A DNA stretch of 64,000 nucleotides from Streptomyces sp. A0642 (GCF_004795105.1 NZ_SSBL01000025.1:1-64000); one strand, 5' to 3'. Shown: positions 17,587 to 26,345, numbered from the stretch's first letter. The notes: generated by a model not told the origin, from the letters alone. A program made the numbers and translations.

Positions 17587-18069
17587 ATGGCTGATGACCT
17601 GGCTGTCGACGGGGTGCTGACCCGTCTCGTCCCGGCCGCCGAGGGCGACCTGGACCTGCTGGCCGCATGGTTCGCCACCCCGGCATTCGTCGAGCACTGG
17701 GGCGGGGTGCCGCAACCGCGTGCGGTGGTGGCCGAGAAGTACGTGGGGAGGCGCCGGCCCCGCGTGGAGTCGTACCTCGTGCTGTCGCGGGAAGAGCCGG
17801 TGGGGTATGCGCAGTACTGGCATGCCGACGCGGCGGACGAAGGCGGCATCGACCTGGTGCTCACGCCGGAGGCGCGGGGCCGGGGCCTCGGTCCGGACGC
17901 CGCGTGCGCGCTGGTCACGCACCTGTTCGGCCGACTCGGGTGGCGGCGCGTGACCGTGGACCCGGTGGCCGGCAACGCCCGCGCCGTACGCGCATGGGAG
18001 AAGGCGGGCTTCCGGCAGGTGTCGTGCGAGGACGGCCGGCTCCTCATGGAGCGCCGCGCCGACGACTGA
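17587..18069 (+). CDS. GNAT acetyltransferase, AAC(6')-like
   Basis: A 160-residue N-acetyltransferase. VLTPEARGRGLGPDAACALV is the acetyl-CoA-binding motif A, followed by GWRRVTVDPVAGNARAVRAW and EKAGF, as in AacA4/RimJ-like enzymes. The start region LTRLVPAAEGDLDLLAAWF resembles aminoglycoside 6'-acetyltransferases. The substrate cannot be told from sequence, and many chromosomal members do not confer resistance. ATG 17587 follows GAGGAGAG. It sits 50 bases after the DUF4259 gene, possibly co-transcribed. Confidence 0.85.
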   Translation: MADDLAVDGVLTRLVPAAEGDLDLLAAWFATPAFVEHWGGVPQPRAVVAEKYVGRRRPRVESYLVLSREEPVGYAQYWHADAADEGGIDLVLTPEARGRGLGPDAACALVTHLFGRLGWRRVTVDPVAGNARAVRAWEKAGFRQVSCEDGRLLMERRADD

Positions 18070-18154
18070 ACCCGGGCAGACCGTCACCCGTGGCCGGGCC
18101 GGCCGGGGAGAAAAGCCTTTGGGCGCGGACCCGGCTCCCCGGCAGAGTGGCTTC

Positions 18155-18775
18155 GTGACCGGGACAGAGGGAAAGACGGGCCGGGAAGCCGACCGCAAGA
18201 AGGACCTGCACGTGTATCTGCAGGACGCGCGTGACGCGTTCCTGTGGAAGCTCGAAGGGCTGTCGGAGTACGACATCCGCCGGCCCGTGACCGCCACCGG
18301 CACCAATCTGCTGGGGCTGGTCAAACACGTCGCCGGGGCCGAGGCCTTCTACTTCGGTGAGGTCTTCGGGCGTCCCGTGGACGCGCCCGCGCTCTGGATC
18401 ACCGGTGAGGCCGAGCCGAACGCGGACCTGTGGGCGAAGGCCGACGAGACGCGCGAGGAGACCGTCGCGGGCTACCGCCGGGTGTGGGCCCACTCCGACG
18501 CGACGATCGACGCGCTGGACCTCGATGCGGCCGGCCGCCTTCCCGGGGGAGGGGAGCTGACGCTCCACCGCGTCCTCGTCCACATGGTCGCCGAGACCCA
18601 GCGCCACGCGGGCCACGCCGACGTCGTCCGCGAGCTGGTCGACGGGGCCACGGGCCAGCGGGAGCGGGGGCGCAACATGGCGCCCGGAGACGCGGCCTGG
18701 TGGGCGGCCCACCGGGAGCGGGTGGAGCGGGCGGCCCGGGAGGCCGTCGCGACGGATCCCAGCTTCCGTCGGTAA
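18155..18775 (+). CDS. DinB/DUF664-family protein
   Basis: A 206-residue four-helix-bundle protein of the DinB superfamily (KLEGLSEYDIRRPVTATGTN, LLGLVKHVAGAEAFYFGEVF, LVHMVAETQRHAGHADVVRE). His in VKHVAGAE and the pair in AETQRHAGH are the expected metal ligands. Actinobacterial members include mycothiol-dependent transferases, so a thiol-transferase role is possible but unproven. GTG 18155 gives the usual family start; a TTG at 18119 with GGGGAG 8 bases upstream would add 12 residues. Confidence 0.82.
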   Translation: MTGTEGKTGREADRKKDLHVYLQDARDAFLWKLEGLSEYDIRRPVTATGTNLLGLVKHVAGAEAFYFGEVFGRPVDAPALWITGEAEPNADLWAKADETREETVAGYRRVWAHSDATIDALDLDAAGRLPGGGELTLHRVLVHMVAETQRHAGHADVVRELVDGATGQRERGRNMAPGDAAWWAAHRERVERAAREAVATDPSFRR

Positions 18776-18902
18776 GGCTCCCTGCCCACTGTCAGCCCTC
18801 GCTGGGGGCCAGGCCCGGTGACCCGGTGGGGGGCCGGAGAAGGCCGCGGACGGGTCGAAAAATCCGTCCCGTTCCCCGCGCCTGCGCCCTTACGATGGGC
18901 CG

Positions 18903-19337
18903 ATGGTGTCGATCAAGCAGGTCCAAATCACCTTCGACTGCGTGGAACCCGTGCGCGTCGCCCGCTTCTGGGCCGAGGTGCTGGGGTATGTCGCGTCCCT
19001 ACCCGAGGGCTTCGACAGCTGGGACGCGTTCGACCGGGCCCAGGTCCCCGGCCGGCCGGGGCCGGCGGACGCGGCGTGCGCCGATCCGTCGGGCGCGGGC
19101 CCGCGGCTGTACTTCCAGCGCGTTCCCGAGGGCAAGGTCGTCAAGAACCGGGTGCACCTCGATGTGCGCGTCGGCACCGGACTCGTGGGTGAGGCGCGCC
19201 TGGCCGCACTCGAGGCCGAGTGCGCACGGCTGCTCCCGCTCGGCGCCGTACGCGGACAGCTCCTGGTCGCCGACGAGGAGAACGAGTCGTGCCTCGGGAT
19301 GCAGGACGTCGAGGGCAACGAGTTCTGCCTCGACTGA
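18903..19337 (+). CDS. VOC-family (glyoxalase-like) protein
   Basis: A 144-residue protein with two vicinal-oxygen-chelate modules (QITFDCVEPVRVARFWAEVLGY; VHLDVRVG; the end LGMQDVEGNEFCLD). Family members bind a divalent metal, and some confer resistance or carry out isomerase or dioxygenase chemistry; the substrate is unknown. A TACGAT -10 element ends 6 bases before ATG, and no ribosome site is present, so the mRNA is probably leaderless. Confidence 0.85.
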   Translation: MVSIKQVQITFDCVEPVRVARFWAEVLGYVASLPEGFDSWDAFDRAQVPGRPGPADAACADPSGAGPRLYFQRVPEGKVVKNRVHLDVRVGTGLVGEARLAALEAECARLLPLGAVRGQLLVADEENESCLGMQDVEGNEFCLD

Positions 19338-19361
19338 GCGGCCGCACACGCGGCAGCGCTG

Positions 19362-19772
19362 TCAGGCGGTGGCCGGCGCCGCGCCGTACTCCTCGTCGGT
19401 GACCGGGGTCAGCCAGTGCACCACGTCGTGGTCGGCGTCGCCCTCGTTGATGGCCAGGTGGACCATCAGCCGGTTCGGCGCCGCGCCGTGCCAGTGCTCC
19501 TCACCGGCCTCGAACAGCACGCGGTCGCCGGGCCGGATGACCTCGACGGGGCCGCCCCGGCGCTGGCACAGGCCGACCCCCTCGGTGACGAAGACGGTCT
19601 GGCCCAGCGGGTGGCGGTGCCAGTGGGTGCGTGCCCCGGGCATGAAGTGCACCAGCGAGGCGGTGACCCGGGACGGGGCGGGGGCGGCGGCGACGGGGTC
19701 GATGTAGACATCGCCGGTGAACCAGTCGGCGGGGCCCTTGAGGGTGTCGACGGAGCTTCGGGTGATCTGCAT
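19362..19772 (-). CDS. Cupin-domain protein
   Basis: A 136-residue single-domain cupin. Motif 1 is HWHRHPLGQTVFVTEGVG and motif 2 is PGDRVLFEAGEEHWHGAA, giving the expected His/His/Glu/His metal site. The start MQITRSSVD at 19772 is the first Met consistent with the family. It follows the zinc alcohol dehydrogenase gene on the same strand by 47 bases, so both are probably expressed together under the divergent XRE regulator. Similar proteins act as dioxygenases, isomerases or sensors. Confidence 0.88.
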   Translation of the reverse strand: MQITRSSVDTLKGPADWFTGDVYIDPVAAAPAPSRVTASLVHFMPGARTHWHRHPLGQTVFVTEGVGLCQRRGGPVEVIRPGDRVLFEAGEEHWHGAAPNRLMVHLAINEGDADHDVVHWLTPVTDEEYGAAPATA

Positions 19773-19819
19773 GGGGCTTCCTCGGCAGGTGTCGGGGGGC
19801 GGGTGGCGGGGGCGGTGCG

Positions 19820-20836
19820 TCAGGGCTTGAGGAGGGCCTTGACGGCGCGGCGTTCGTCCATGGCCCGGTAGCCCTCGGCGACCTGGTCCAGCGGCAGGGT
19901 GAGGTCGAAGACCTTGCCCGGGTCGATCCGGCCCGACAGGACCCGGTCGATCAGGTCGGGGAGGTACCGGCGCACGGGGGCGGGCCCGCCGCGCAGGCCG
20001 ACGTGGGAGAAGAAGAGCTCCTGGCCGTCGACGGACACCTCGTGGGGGACGCCGACGAAGCCGACGTTGCCGCCGGGGCGCGTGGAGTGCAGGGCCTGCC
20101 CCATGGCCTGTGCGGTGCCGACGCACTCCAGCACGGAGTCGGCGCCGATGCCGCCGGTGAGGTCCTTGATCCGGGCGACGCCCTCGCCGCCGCGCTCGGT
20201 GACGATGTCCGTGGCGCCGAACTCGCGCGCCAGCTCCTGACGGGAGGCGTGCCGCGACATCGCGATGATGCGCTCCGCGCCCATCTCCCTGGCCGCGATC
20301 ACCGCGGAGAGGCCGACCGCGCCGTCGCCGACGACCACGACGGTCGAGCCGGGCCCGACCTCGGCGGCGTCGGCCGCCCACCAGCCGGTGCCCATGACGT
20401 CGGAGACGGCCAGCAGGCCGGGCCACAGTTCCTCGCCGGGCACCTCGTCGGTGGCGACCAGGGTGCCCTGGGCGTTGGGGATGCGCACGTAGTCCGCCTG
20501 GCAGGTGCTCATGAACTCGCGGTGCAGGCAGTTCGACTGGAAGCCGTTGCGGCAGTTCGCGCAGGTGTTGTCCGAGGTCGCGAACGAGCCGACGACGAAC
20601 TGCCCGGGCCTGACGGAGGTGACCTCGCTGCCGACCTCCTCGACGAAGCCGACGTACTCGTGCCCCATCGGGTGCGGGTCGCCTATGGGCTCCAGGCCGC
20701 GCCAGGCCCACAGGTCGGAGCCGCACACCCAGGTGACGGCCGTGCGGATGACCGCGTCGGTCGGGTGGAGGATCTTCGGGTCGTCCAGGGTTTCGAAGCG
20801 GACGTCGCCGGGGGCGTGGATCACTGCGCCGCGCAT
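19820..20836 (-). CDS. Zinc-dependent alcohol dehydrogenase (MDR superfamily)
   Basis: A 338-residue NAD(P)-dependent dehydrogenase. The catalytic zinc ligands are Cys in VCGSDLW and the His-Glu of MGHEYVG. The structural-zinc region is CANCRNGFQSNC, and the Rossmann motif is VVVVGDGAVGLSAV. Length is normal for the family. AAGGAA lies 5 bases before ATG 20836. The gene is divergent from an XRE/MmyB-type regulator and followed by the cupin gene; an aldehyde- or xenobiotic-linked redox role is plausible, and the substrate is unknown. Confidence 0.9.
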   Translation of the reverse strand: MRGAVIHAPGDVRFETLDDPKILHPTDAVIRTAVTWVCGSDLWAWRGLEPIGDPHPMGHEYVGFVEEVGSEVTSVRPGQFVVGSFATSDNTCANCRNGFQSNCLHREFMSTCQADYVRIPNAQGTLVATDEVPGEELWPGLLAVSDVMGTGWWAADAAEVGPGSTVVVVGDGAVGLSAVIAAREMGAERIIAMSRHASRQELAREFGATDIVTERGGEGVARIKDLTGGIGADSVLECVGTAQAMGQALHSTRPGGNVGFVGVPHEVSVDGQELFFSHVGLRGGPAPVRRYLPDLIDRVLSGRIDPGKVFDLTLPLDQVAEGYRAMDERRAVKALLKP

Positions 20837-21040
20837 GAGGGTTCCTTACGTGTCGAGGCGAGGGCACCGGGGGTGCCGGGCCGCCGGGTGCGGTCCCCGG
20901 CCCGGCGGCGGGCGGCGGGAAGCCGCCGCCCGGGGGGCCGGTGGCGGGCTCACTTGCCCGTCCGCCTTCACGGCCGGACAAAAAGCACCACGTCCTCCTG
21001 GTAACCCGCTCTCCGCGCGCTCAGCGAGTCACCAGGGAGA

Positions 21041-21059
21041 GGTGTACCGGCAGTACACC
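21041..21059. promoter_or_regulatory. Inverted-repeat operator for the XRE regulator
   Basis: GGTGTAC (21041-21047) and GTACACC (21053-21059) are perfect 7-bp arms around a 5-base spacer. The core CCGGCAGTAC (21047-21056) recurs identically near the second XRE gene at 30232-30241, with the same orientation and distance to the start codon. Confidence 0.7.
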
Positions 21060-21093
21060 CCTGCTTCCGCGCCCGGGACGTACCGTCGATGGC

Positions 21094-21999
21094 GTGGACA
21101 ACAGTCGAGAGGTCCGTGAGTTCCTCACGTCGAGGCGAGCCAGGATCACCCCCGAGCAGGCCGGGATGCCCTCGGGTCCCCGGCGGCGCGTCCCGGGCCT
21201 GCGCCGCAGCGAGGTCGCGGCCCTGGCGGACGTGAGCGTGGAGTACTACGCCAAGCTGGAGCGCGGCCACCTCGCCGGCGTTTCCCCCGCCGTCCTGGAG
21301 GCCGTCGCCCGCGCCCTGCGGCTCGACGACGCCGAGCGCGCCCACCTGCTGCTTCTGGCCCGGGCCGCCGACGGCTCCGACGCCCTGAGCCGCCCGCGCC
21401 GCCGCCCCGCCCGGCAGTGGACGGCGCACCGCAGCCTGCAGTGGACGCTGGACGCGATCACGGCGGGACCCGCCTTCGTGCGCAACGGCCGCATGGACAT
21501 CCTGGCGACCAACCAGCTCGCCCGCGCGTTCTACAGCGACGTCTACGCCGCACCCGACAACCAGGCGAACCTCGCCCGCTTCCAGTTCCTGGACCCCGCC
21601 TCCCGCCCCTTCTACCCCGACTGGGACCAGGCCGCGGACGTCGTCGTCGCCATCCTGCGCACCGAAGCCGGCCGCAACCCCCACGACAAGGACCTCCACG
21701 ACCTCGTCGGCGAGCTGTCCACCCGCAGTGACGCGTTCCGCACACGCTGGGGCGCCCACAACGTCCGCCACCACGGCACCGGCACCAAGCGCTACCACCA
21801 CCGGGCCGTCGGGGGACTGACCCTCGCCTACGAAGGTCTCGAGATGACCGCCGAACCGGGCCTCACCCTCACCGTCTACACCGCCGAACCCGCCTCCCCC
21901 TCCGAAGAGGGCCTGCGGCTGCTCGCTTCCTGGGCCGCCACCCAGGAGGCGCCGGCCCCGCCGGGCGCCAGGAGCGGAAAGATCCTCCCCTGGCACTAG
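21094..21999 (+). CDS. XRE-family regulator with MmyB-like C-terminal domain
   Basis: A 301-residue protein. The helix-turn-helix spans about residues 30-60 (VPGLRRSEVAALADVSVEYYAKLERG). The C-terminal MmyB-like ligand-binding domain spans roughly 105-280 (WTLDAITAGPAFVRNGRMDILATNQLARAFY, DPASRPFYPDWDQAA, HHRAVGGLTLAYEGLEM). GTG 21094 is chosen because TACCGT ends 7 bases before it and there is no ribosome site, indicating a leaderless mRNA. Such regulators typically sit beside an oxidoreductase gene and control it; here the divergent target is the alcohol dehydrogenase. Its paralogue is at 29190-30194. Confidence 0.88.
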   Translation: MDNSREVREFLTSRRARITPEQAGMPSGPRRRVPGLRRSEVAALADVSVEYYAKLERGHLAGVSPAVLEAVARALRLDDAERAHLLLLARAADGSDALSRPRRRPARQWTAHRSLQWTLDAITAGPAFVRNGRMDILATNQLARAFYSDVYAAPDNQANLARFQFLDPASRPFYPDWDQAADVVVAILRTEAGRNPHDKDLHDLVGELSTRSDAFRTRWGAHNVRHHGTGTKRYHHRAVGGLTLAYEGLEMTAEPGLTLTVYTAEPASPSEEGLRLLASWAATQEAPAPPGARSGKILPWH

Positions 22000-22065
22000 G
22001 CGGATTGTTTTGCCTAGCCATTACTCTTGTTCCAAGGCCACGCTGGGTGGCCATGGAGGAGTGAG

Positions 22066-22953
22066 ATGAGGAGCAGCAACCCGGTCTTCTCGCGACGGGG
22101 CTTCAGCCGCGACAACGGGCACGCGGGCTTCACCGCGGCACCGCAGGCCGGGGCCCCCGCAGCGGGTGCCAACCCGTACGCACAGGGCACCGCCCCGAAC
22201 CCGTACGCCACCAACCCCTACGCCCAGCAGGACACCCGGTTCGACGCCCCGCAGGCGCCGGCGCGCTCCGGCGCGATGACGATCGACGACGTCGTCACGC
22301 GCACGGCGATCACGCTTGGCACGGTCGTGCTCGGCGCCGCGGCCGCCTGGGCCCTGCTGCCGGTCGACGAGGCCAACCTGGGCAAGTCGTACGGCATCGC
22401 GATCGGCGCCGCGCTGATCGCCTTCGTGCTGTCGCTGGTCCAGTCCTTCAAGCGCAAGCCCGTCCCCGCGCTGATCATCTCGTACGCGGCCTTCGAGGGT
22501 GTCTTCCTCGGAGTGATCTCCAGCGCGGTCAGCACGTACATCGGGCCGGGCGTCGTGATGCAGGCGGTGCTGGGCACCATGTGCGTCTTCGCCGGTGTGC
22601 TGCTCGCGTACAAGATGCGCTGGATCCGCGTCACCCGCCGGTTCTACGGCTTCGTGATGGCCGCCGCCATGGGCTTCATGCTCCTGATGGTGGTCAACCT
22701 GCTGTTCGCCGTGTTCGGCGGCGGTGACGGTCTGGGCTTCCGCAGCGGCGGCCTCGGCATCCTCTTCGGCGTCATCGGCATCGTCCTCGGCGCGTGCTTC
22801 CTGGCTCTGGACTTCAAGCAGGTCGAGGACGGCATCGCGTACGGCGCCCCGCGCGAGGAGTCCTGGCTGGCGGCCTTCGGCCTCACCATGACCCTGGTGT
22901 GGATCTACCTGGAGATGCTGCGCCTGCTGTCCATCCTCAGCGGCGACGACTGA
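22066..22953 (+). CDS. Bax inhibitor-1/YccA-family membrane protein
   Basis: A 295-residue protein. A Pro/Tyr/Ala-rich cytoplasmic N-terminus with NPYA repeats (residues about 35-65) precedes seven hydrophobic helices with the family's YAAFEGVFLGVIS and DFKQVEDGI segments, the latter carrying the conserved C-terminal acidic residues. Bacterial relatives act as pH-sensitive calcium-leak channels. ATG 22066 has GGAGG 6 bases upstream. A 6-bp inverted repeat (CTAGGC and GCCTAG at 21996-22017) lies between the preceding XRE gene and this one. A strong terminator follows. Confidence 0.9.
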   Translation: MRSSNPVFSRRGFSRDNGHAGFTAAPQAGAPAAGANPYAQGTAPNPYATNPYAQQDTRFDAPQAPARSGAMTIDDVVTRTAITLGTVVLGAAAAWALLPVDEANLGKSYGIAIGAALIAFVLSLVQSFKRKPVPALIISYAAFEGVFLGVISSAVSTYIGPGVVMQAVLGTMCVFAGVLLAYKMRWIRVTRRFYGFVMAAAMGFMLLMVVNLLFAVFGGGDGLGFRSGGLGILFGVIGIVLGACFLALDFKQVEDGIAYGAPREESWLAAFGLTMTLVWIYLEMLRLLSILSGDD

Positions 22954-22973
22954 CCCGGGCGACCGGACCCGTG

Positions 22974-23014
22974 CAGCGGCCCGCAGGCTCCGAGGAGGAG
23001 CCTGCGGGCCGCTG
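22974..23014 (+). terminator. Intrinsic terminator after the Bax inhibitor-1 gene
   Basis: Perfect 18-bp arms at 22974-22991 and 22997-23014 with a 5-base loop lie between two convergent genes. Confidence 0.85.
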
Positions 23015-23050
23015 CCGTTGTACGCGGACGGGGGGCGGTGCCCTCCCGCG

Positions 23051-23278
23051 CTAGAGCAGCTTGCGGGCCGCTCTTCTCAGGTCGTACTCGTGGATGAGTG
23101 CCTTCGCGTGGCCGTAGGCGAGGTCGTGTTCGCTCCGCAGCCAGCTGACCTTCTCCTCGAAGCGGAGAGCGGGCCCGTCCTCCACGGTCCGGAGCCAGTC
23201 GGAGATCTCACGACCGGTGCAGTGCGGGATTCTGGAGAGCAGGTTGCGATGGGTCTCTTCGGACAGGACTTGTGACAT
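23051..23278 (-). CDS. Small DUF4287-type protein
   Basis: A 75-residue protein (MSQVLSEETHRNLLSRIP, TGREISDWL, WLRSEHDLAYGHAKALIHEY) matching the DUF4287 pattern of a helical fold with the GHAxALIH segment. GGAGG lies 5 bases before ATG 23278. The frame is open far upstream, but those codons lack a start signal and overlap the opposite-strand gene at 23381. Function is unknown. Confidence 0.82.
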   Translation of the reverse strand: MSQVLSEETHRNLLSRIPHCTGREISDWLRTVEDGPALRFEEKVSWLRSEHDLAYGHAKALIHEYDLRRAARKLL

Positions 23279-23380
23279 CGGCGCCTCCGACGCGTTGAGC
23301 GCGTTGCTGGTCCTTCCCGACACCGTGCCCGAGCGACGGCCCGTTGGCAACCATGCGGGAGGGGCGCGTAGGGTCGCGGG

Positions 23381-23698
23381 GTGCTCGATACGACGCCCCT
23401 GATCACCGCCGTGGACCGATTCGCCGACCGGCTGCGCTCGGCCCCGCAGAGCAGGCTGCAGCGCGGAGCGGCGGCCGAAGGACTGGCCGCGGCCAGGGAG
23501 CTGGCGGTGCGGGCCCAGCGCGTCGAGGCGCCCGGCCGGGAGCCGCGGATCATGCCGGACGCCGGGATCTTCGCCATCGGCGATCAACTCGCCGTCGCGG
23601 GGCGGGATCTGGCCGTGGCACTGGAAATGGCCCCGTCCGTGGAGCTGGACGAGGCCGTGCGGTTCGTCGAGGAAGCGGCGGCGCGGGCGTTCGCGTAG
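23381..23698 (+). CDS. Hypothetical helical protein
   Basis: A 105-residue, Ala-rich, probably all-helical cytosolic protein (LQRGAAAEGLAAARELAVRA, VELDEAVRFVEEAAARAFA) with no recognised domain. TTGGCA at 23344-23349 and TAGGGT at 23369-23374 form a plausible promoter whose -10 ends 6 bases before GTG 23381. This suggests a leaderless mRNA, since no ribosome site is present. Confidence 0.65.
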   Translation: MLDTTPLITAVDRFADRLRSAPQSRLQRGAAAEGLAAARELAVRAQRVEAPGREPRIMPDAGIFAIGDQLAVAGRDLAVALEMAPSVELDEAVRFVEEAAARAFA

Positions 23699-23807
23699 GC
23701 GGTGCGCGCCGGGGTGAGCGCGCCTCCCGAAGGGGGCGCGAGGGACGGCGGCAGCGGCCGGCGAGGCCGCTGTGCCCCGGAGCGGGGCCGGAGACCGGTC
23801 CCGCGGG

Positions 23808-24668
23808 CTAGAAGCTCGCGATGACCCGGTCGGCCAGTATGTAGACGTTGTCCGTGCCGCACGAGAACGTCAGGGCGTACGCGCCGGAGACGCCGGAACC
23901 GCCCAGGAGCACGGGGTGTTCGCCGGCCCGCAGCGCCGCGGCCAGCTGCTCGGCCGTCTCGCGGTGGCCGGGGGTCATACAGAGCGTGGTGCCGTCGGCG
24001 AAGACGTACACGTCGAGCGTGCCGAGCGGGCCGGGGCGCACGTCGGAGAGTTCCGTCCGGCTGTCGGCCAGCTCCTCCAGGCGGTTCACCGTGCGCTCGT
24101 GGTCGGTGACGACGGGCGTCTGCACCGGCACGAAGTCGGGGTGCGAGGGGTGACGGCGGCGCGCCGCGGCCAGCTCGGGGGAGTCCTCCGCGAACTCGGC
24201 CGTCTCCGGGAGCTCGGCCATGTCGGCCAGTTCCGTCAGCTCGGCCAGCTCCGTCAGTTCCTCGAACGCCTCGGTGGCGTCGAGGTCCATCGCATCGAGC
24301 CCGGCGAAGTCGCTCTGGCGCGGCATGAAGAACGGGGCGTCCTCGCCCAGTCCGGCCAGCCCGCCCAGCAGGGACGGGGCGGCGGCGTCGCGCGCCTCCT
24401 GCGTGGCCCAGAAGGCCCGGGCCTCGGCGAGCTCACGCTCCCGCTCCTCGGCCAGCGCCTCGGCGACCGCCGCGCGTATTTCCGCGACAGGGGTGGCGTC
24501 GTGACGGCCCTGAGCGGGTACGGCAGCACTGTGGGCGCGGTTGTCGGCCAGCTCCCGCCGGAGGGCGGCGACCTGCTGACGCAGCCCGTGAGCGGCGTGC
24601 AGAGCGGCAGCGCCCACGGCCGTGGCAGCGGCGGTGGTCAGCAACAGGGCAAGAGGCATGGCGCTCAC
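23808..24668 (-). CDS. Membrane-anchored protein with acidic repeats, unknown function
   Basis: A 286-residue protein. An N-terminal helix (MPLALLLTTAAATAVGAAAL) is followed by a coiled-coil-like stretch (LRQQVAALRRELADN, EALAEERERELAEARAF). An acidic segment with repeated ELTELAELTELADMAEL (about 137-157) leads to a C-terminal globular domain (LDVYVFADGTTLCMTPGH, SCGTDNVYILADRVIASF). GTG 24668 is preferred because GGGAG lies 7 bases upstream; an ATG at 24674 has it only 1 base away. Probably anchored in the membrane with the C-terminal domain free. No family recognised. Confidence 0.7.
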   Translation of the reverse strand: MSAMPLALLLTTAAATAVGAAALHAAHGLRQQVAALRRELADNRAHSAAVPAQGRHDATPVAEIRAAVAEALAEERERELAEARAFWATQEARDAAAPSLLGGLAGLGEDAPFFMPRQSDFAGLDAMDLDATEAFEELTELAELTELADMAELPETAEFAEDSPELAAARRRHPSHPDFVPVQTPVVTDHERTVNRLEELADSRTELSDVRPGPLGTLDVYVFADGTTLCMTPGHRETAEQLAAALRAGEHPVLLGGSGVSGAYALTFSCGTDNVYILADRVIASF

Positions 24669-25017
24669 TGACATACTCCCGGTTTCAATCGATCCCCCGA
24701 CTTCCTACATCAGCTTGTCCTGTACCGGCACCCTGTGTCAGTGCATTACGTCACGAATTGGACAGGTCTTTGGGCCCGGGGTTTCACCCTGGTACGGGTG
24801 TGACCTGCGGGTATGACTCTCCCCCAGGAGATAGGTCACATCCTGGGGGAGATTCGGTCACGTTCGGGGCTCGGAACCGGCCACTGCGTCCGGCCGGAGG
24901 GCCGGAAGCCGGTGTGGGCCCGGCGGGGGCCGATGCCCGGTGAGAGCGCACATGCGGAGAGTCACCGGGAAGACGGGGTCACGGGGGCGGCGCGCCGCCC
25001 CCGACCGCCGGCCGGTC
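24669..25017. other. Intergenic region with nested inverted repeats
   Basis: About 350 bases between the acidic-repeat gene and the thiolase gene. It contains perfect 11-bp arms at 24819-24829 and 24841-24851 around an 11-base spacer. GGTCAC half-sites occur at 24799-24805 (inverted), 24834-24840 and 24856-24862. A short frame from ATG 24813 spans the repeat but has no coding character. Confidence 0.5.
24983..25002 (-). terminator. Hairpin downstream of the thiolase gene
   Basis: A perfect 20-bp palindrome (GGGGGCGGCGCGCCGCCCCC) can fold as an 8-bp stem with a CGCG loop, 15 bases after the thiolase stop. Confidence 0.55.
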
Positions 25018-26238
25018 TCAGCTCAGGCGCTCGATCACCATCGCCATGCCCTGGCCGCCGCCCACGCACATGGTCTCCAGGCCGAACTGCTTGTCGTGGA
25101 ACTGCAGGCTGTTGATCAGCGTGCCGGTGATGCGGGCGCCGGTCATCCCGAAGGGGTGGCCGACGGCGATGGCCCCGCCGTTGACGTTGACCTTGTCCAG
25201 CGGCAGGCCCAGGTCGCGGTAGGACGGGATCACCTGGGCGGCGAACGCCTCGTTGATCTCCGCCAGGTCGATGTCGTCGATCGTCAGCCCGGCGCGCTTC
25301 AGCGCCTGCTTGCTCGCCTCGACCGGTCCGTAGCCCATGATCTCGGGGGAGAGGCCGGAGACGCCGGTGGAGACGATCCGGGCCAGCGGGGTCAGGCCCA
25401 GCTCGCGTGCCTTGGTGTCCGACATGATCACGAGCGCCGCGGCGCCGTCGTTGAGCGGGCAGCAGTTGGCCGCGGTGACCAGTCCGTCGGGGCGGAAGAC
25501 CGGCTTCAGGCCCTGCACGCCCTCCAGCGAGACGCCCGCGCGCGGACCGTCGTCCTTGGAGACCACCGTGCCGTCCGGGGTCGTCACCGGGGTGATCTCG
25601 CGCTCCCAGAAGCCGTTCTTCAGGGCTTCCTCGGCGAGGTTCTGCGACCGTACGCCGAACTCGTCCATGTCCTGACGGGTGACGCCCTTGATCCGTGCCA
25701 GGTTCTCCGCCGTCTGCCCCATCGCGATGTACGCGTCCGGAACCAGGCCGTCCTCGCGCGGGTCGTGCCAGCTCGCGCCGGACTCCGCGGCGCGGGCCGC
25801 CGTGCGGGCCTCGGCGTCGGCGAAGAGCGGGTTGCGGGTGTCCGGGAGGCTGTCGGAGTTGCCCTTCGCGAACCGGGACACCATCTCCACGCCGGCGGAG
25901 ATGAAGACGTCGCCCTCGCCGGCCTTGATGGCGTGCAGCGCCATGCGGCTGGTCTGCAGGGAGGACGAGCAGTAGCGCGTGACCGTACAGCCGGGAAGGT
26001 GGTCCATCCCCATCTGCACGGCGATGATGCGGCCCAGGTTGTTGCCCTGCTCGCCGCCGGGGAGGCCGCAGCCGAGCATCAGGTCGTCGATGTCCTTCGG
26101 GTCCAGCTCGGGGACCTTGGCGAGGGCGGTCTGGATGATCGTGGCGGTCAGGTCGTCCGCGCGCAGGTCCTTCAGCGAACCCTTGAAGGCCCGGCCGATG
26201 GGCGAACGGGCAGCAGAGACGATCACGGCTTCGGGCAT
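25018..26238 (-). CDS. Acetyl-CoA acetyltransferase (thiolase)
   Basis: A 406-residue thiolase that condenses or cleaves acyl-CoA and acetyl-CoA in fatty-acid turnover. The nucleophile is Cys90 in TVTRYCSSSLQT, the active-site His is in NGGAIAVGHPFGMTGAR, and the second active-site Cys is in METMCVGGGQG-type context near the end (ETMCVGGGQGMA). Length fits the type I/II family. ATG 26238 has GGAG 7 bases upstream; an adjacent GTG at 26241 is less well spaced. A TetR-like inverted repeat lies about 110 bases upstream of the start. Confidence 0.93.
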   Translation of the reverse strand: MPEAVIVSAARSPIGRAFKGSLKDLRADDLTATIIQTALAKVPELDPKDIDDLMLGCGLPGGEQGNNLGRIIAVQMGMDHLPGCTVTRYCSSSLQTSRMALHAIKAGEGDVFISAGVEMVSRFAKGNSDSLPDTRNPLFADAEARTAARAAESGASWHDPREDGLVPDAYIAMGQTAENLARIKGVTRQDMDEFGVRSQNLAEEALKNGFWEREITPVTTPDGTVVSKDDGPRAGVSLEGVQGLKPVFRPDGLVTAANCCPLNDGAAALVIMSDTKARELGLTPLARIVSTGVSGLSPEIMGYGPVEASKQALKRAGLTIDDIDLAEINEAFAAQVIPSYRDLGLPLDKVNVNGGAIAVGHPFGMTGARITGTLINSLQFHDKQFGLETMCVGGGQGMAMVIERLS

Positions 26239-26345
26239 CACGCGGCTCCATGAGGGCTGGAAGGCTGTCTGGCAGGACTGCTCTGGAAGTTACCCGGACG
26301 TACTGCTGAGGTCACCCGACAGGGCGTGTGATGCGGGCCTCTTTT

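Noticed and set aside
17587..18069. Aminoglycoside resistance gene
   Set aside because: The GNAT fold is clear, but the substrate cannot be assigned from sequence and most chromosomal AAC(6')-like proteins have other roles.
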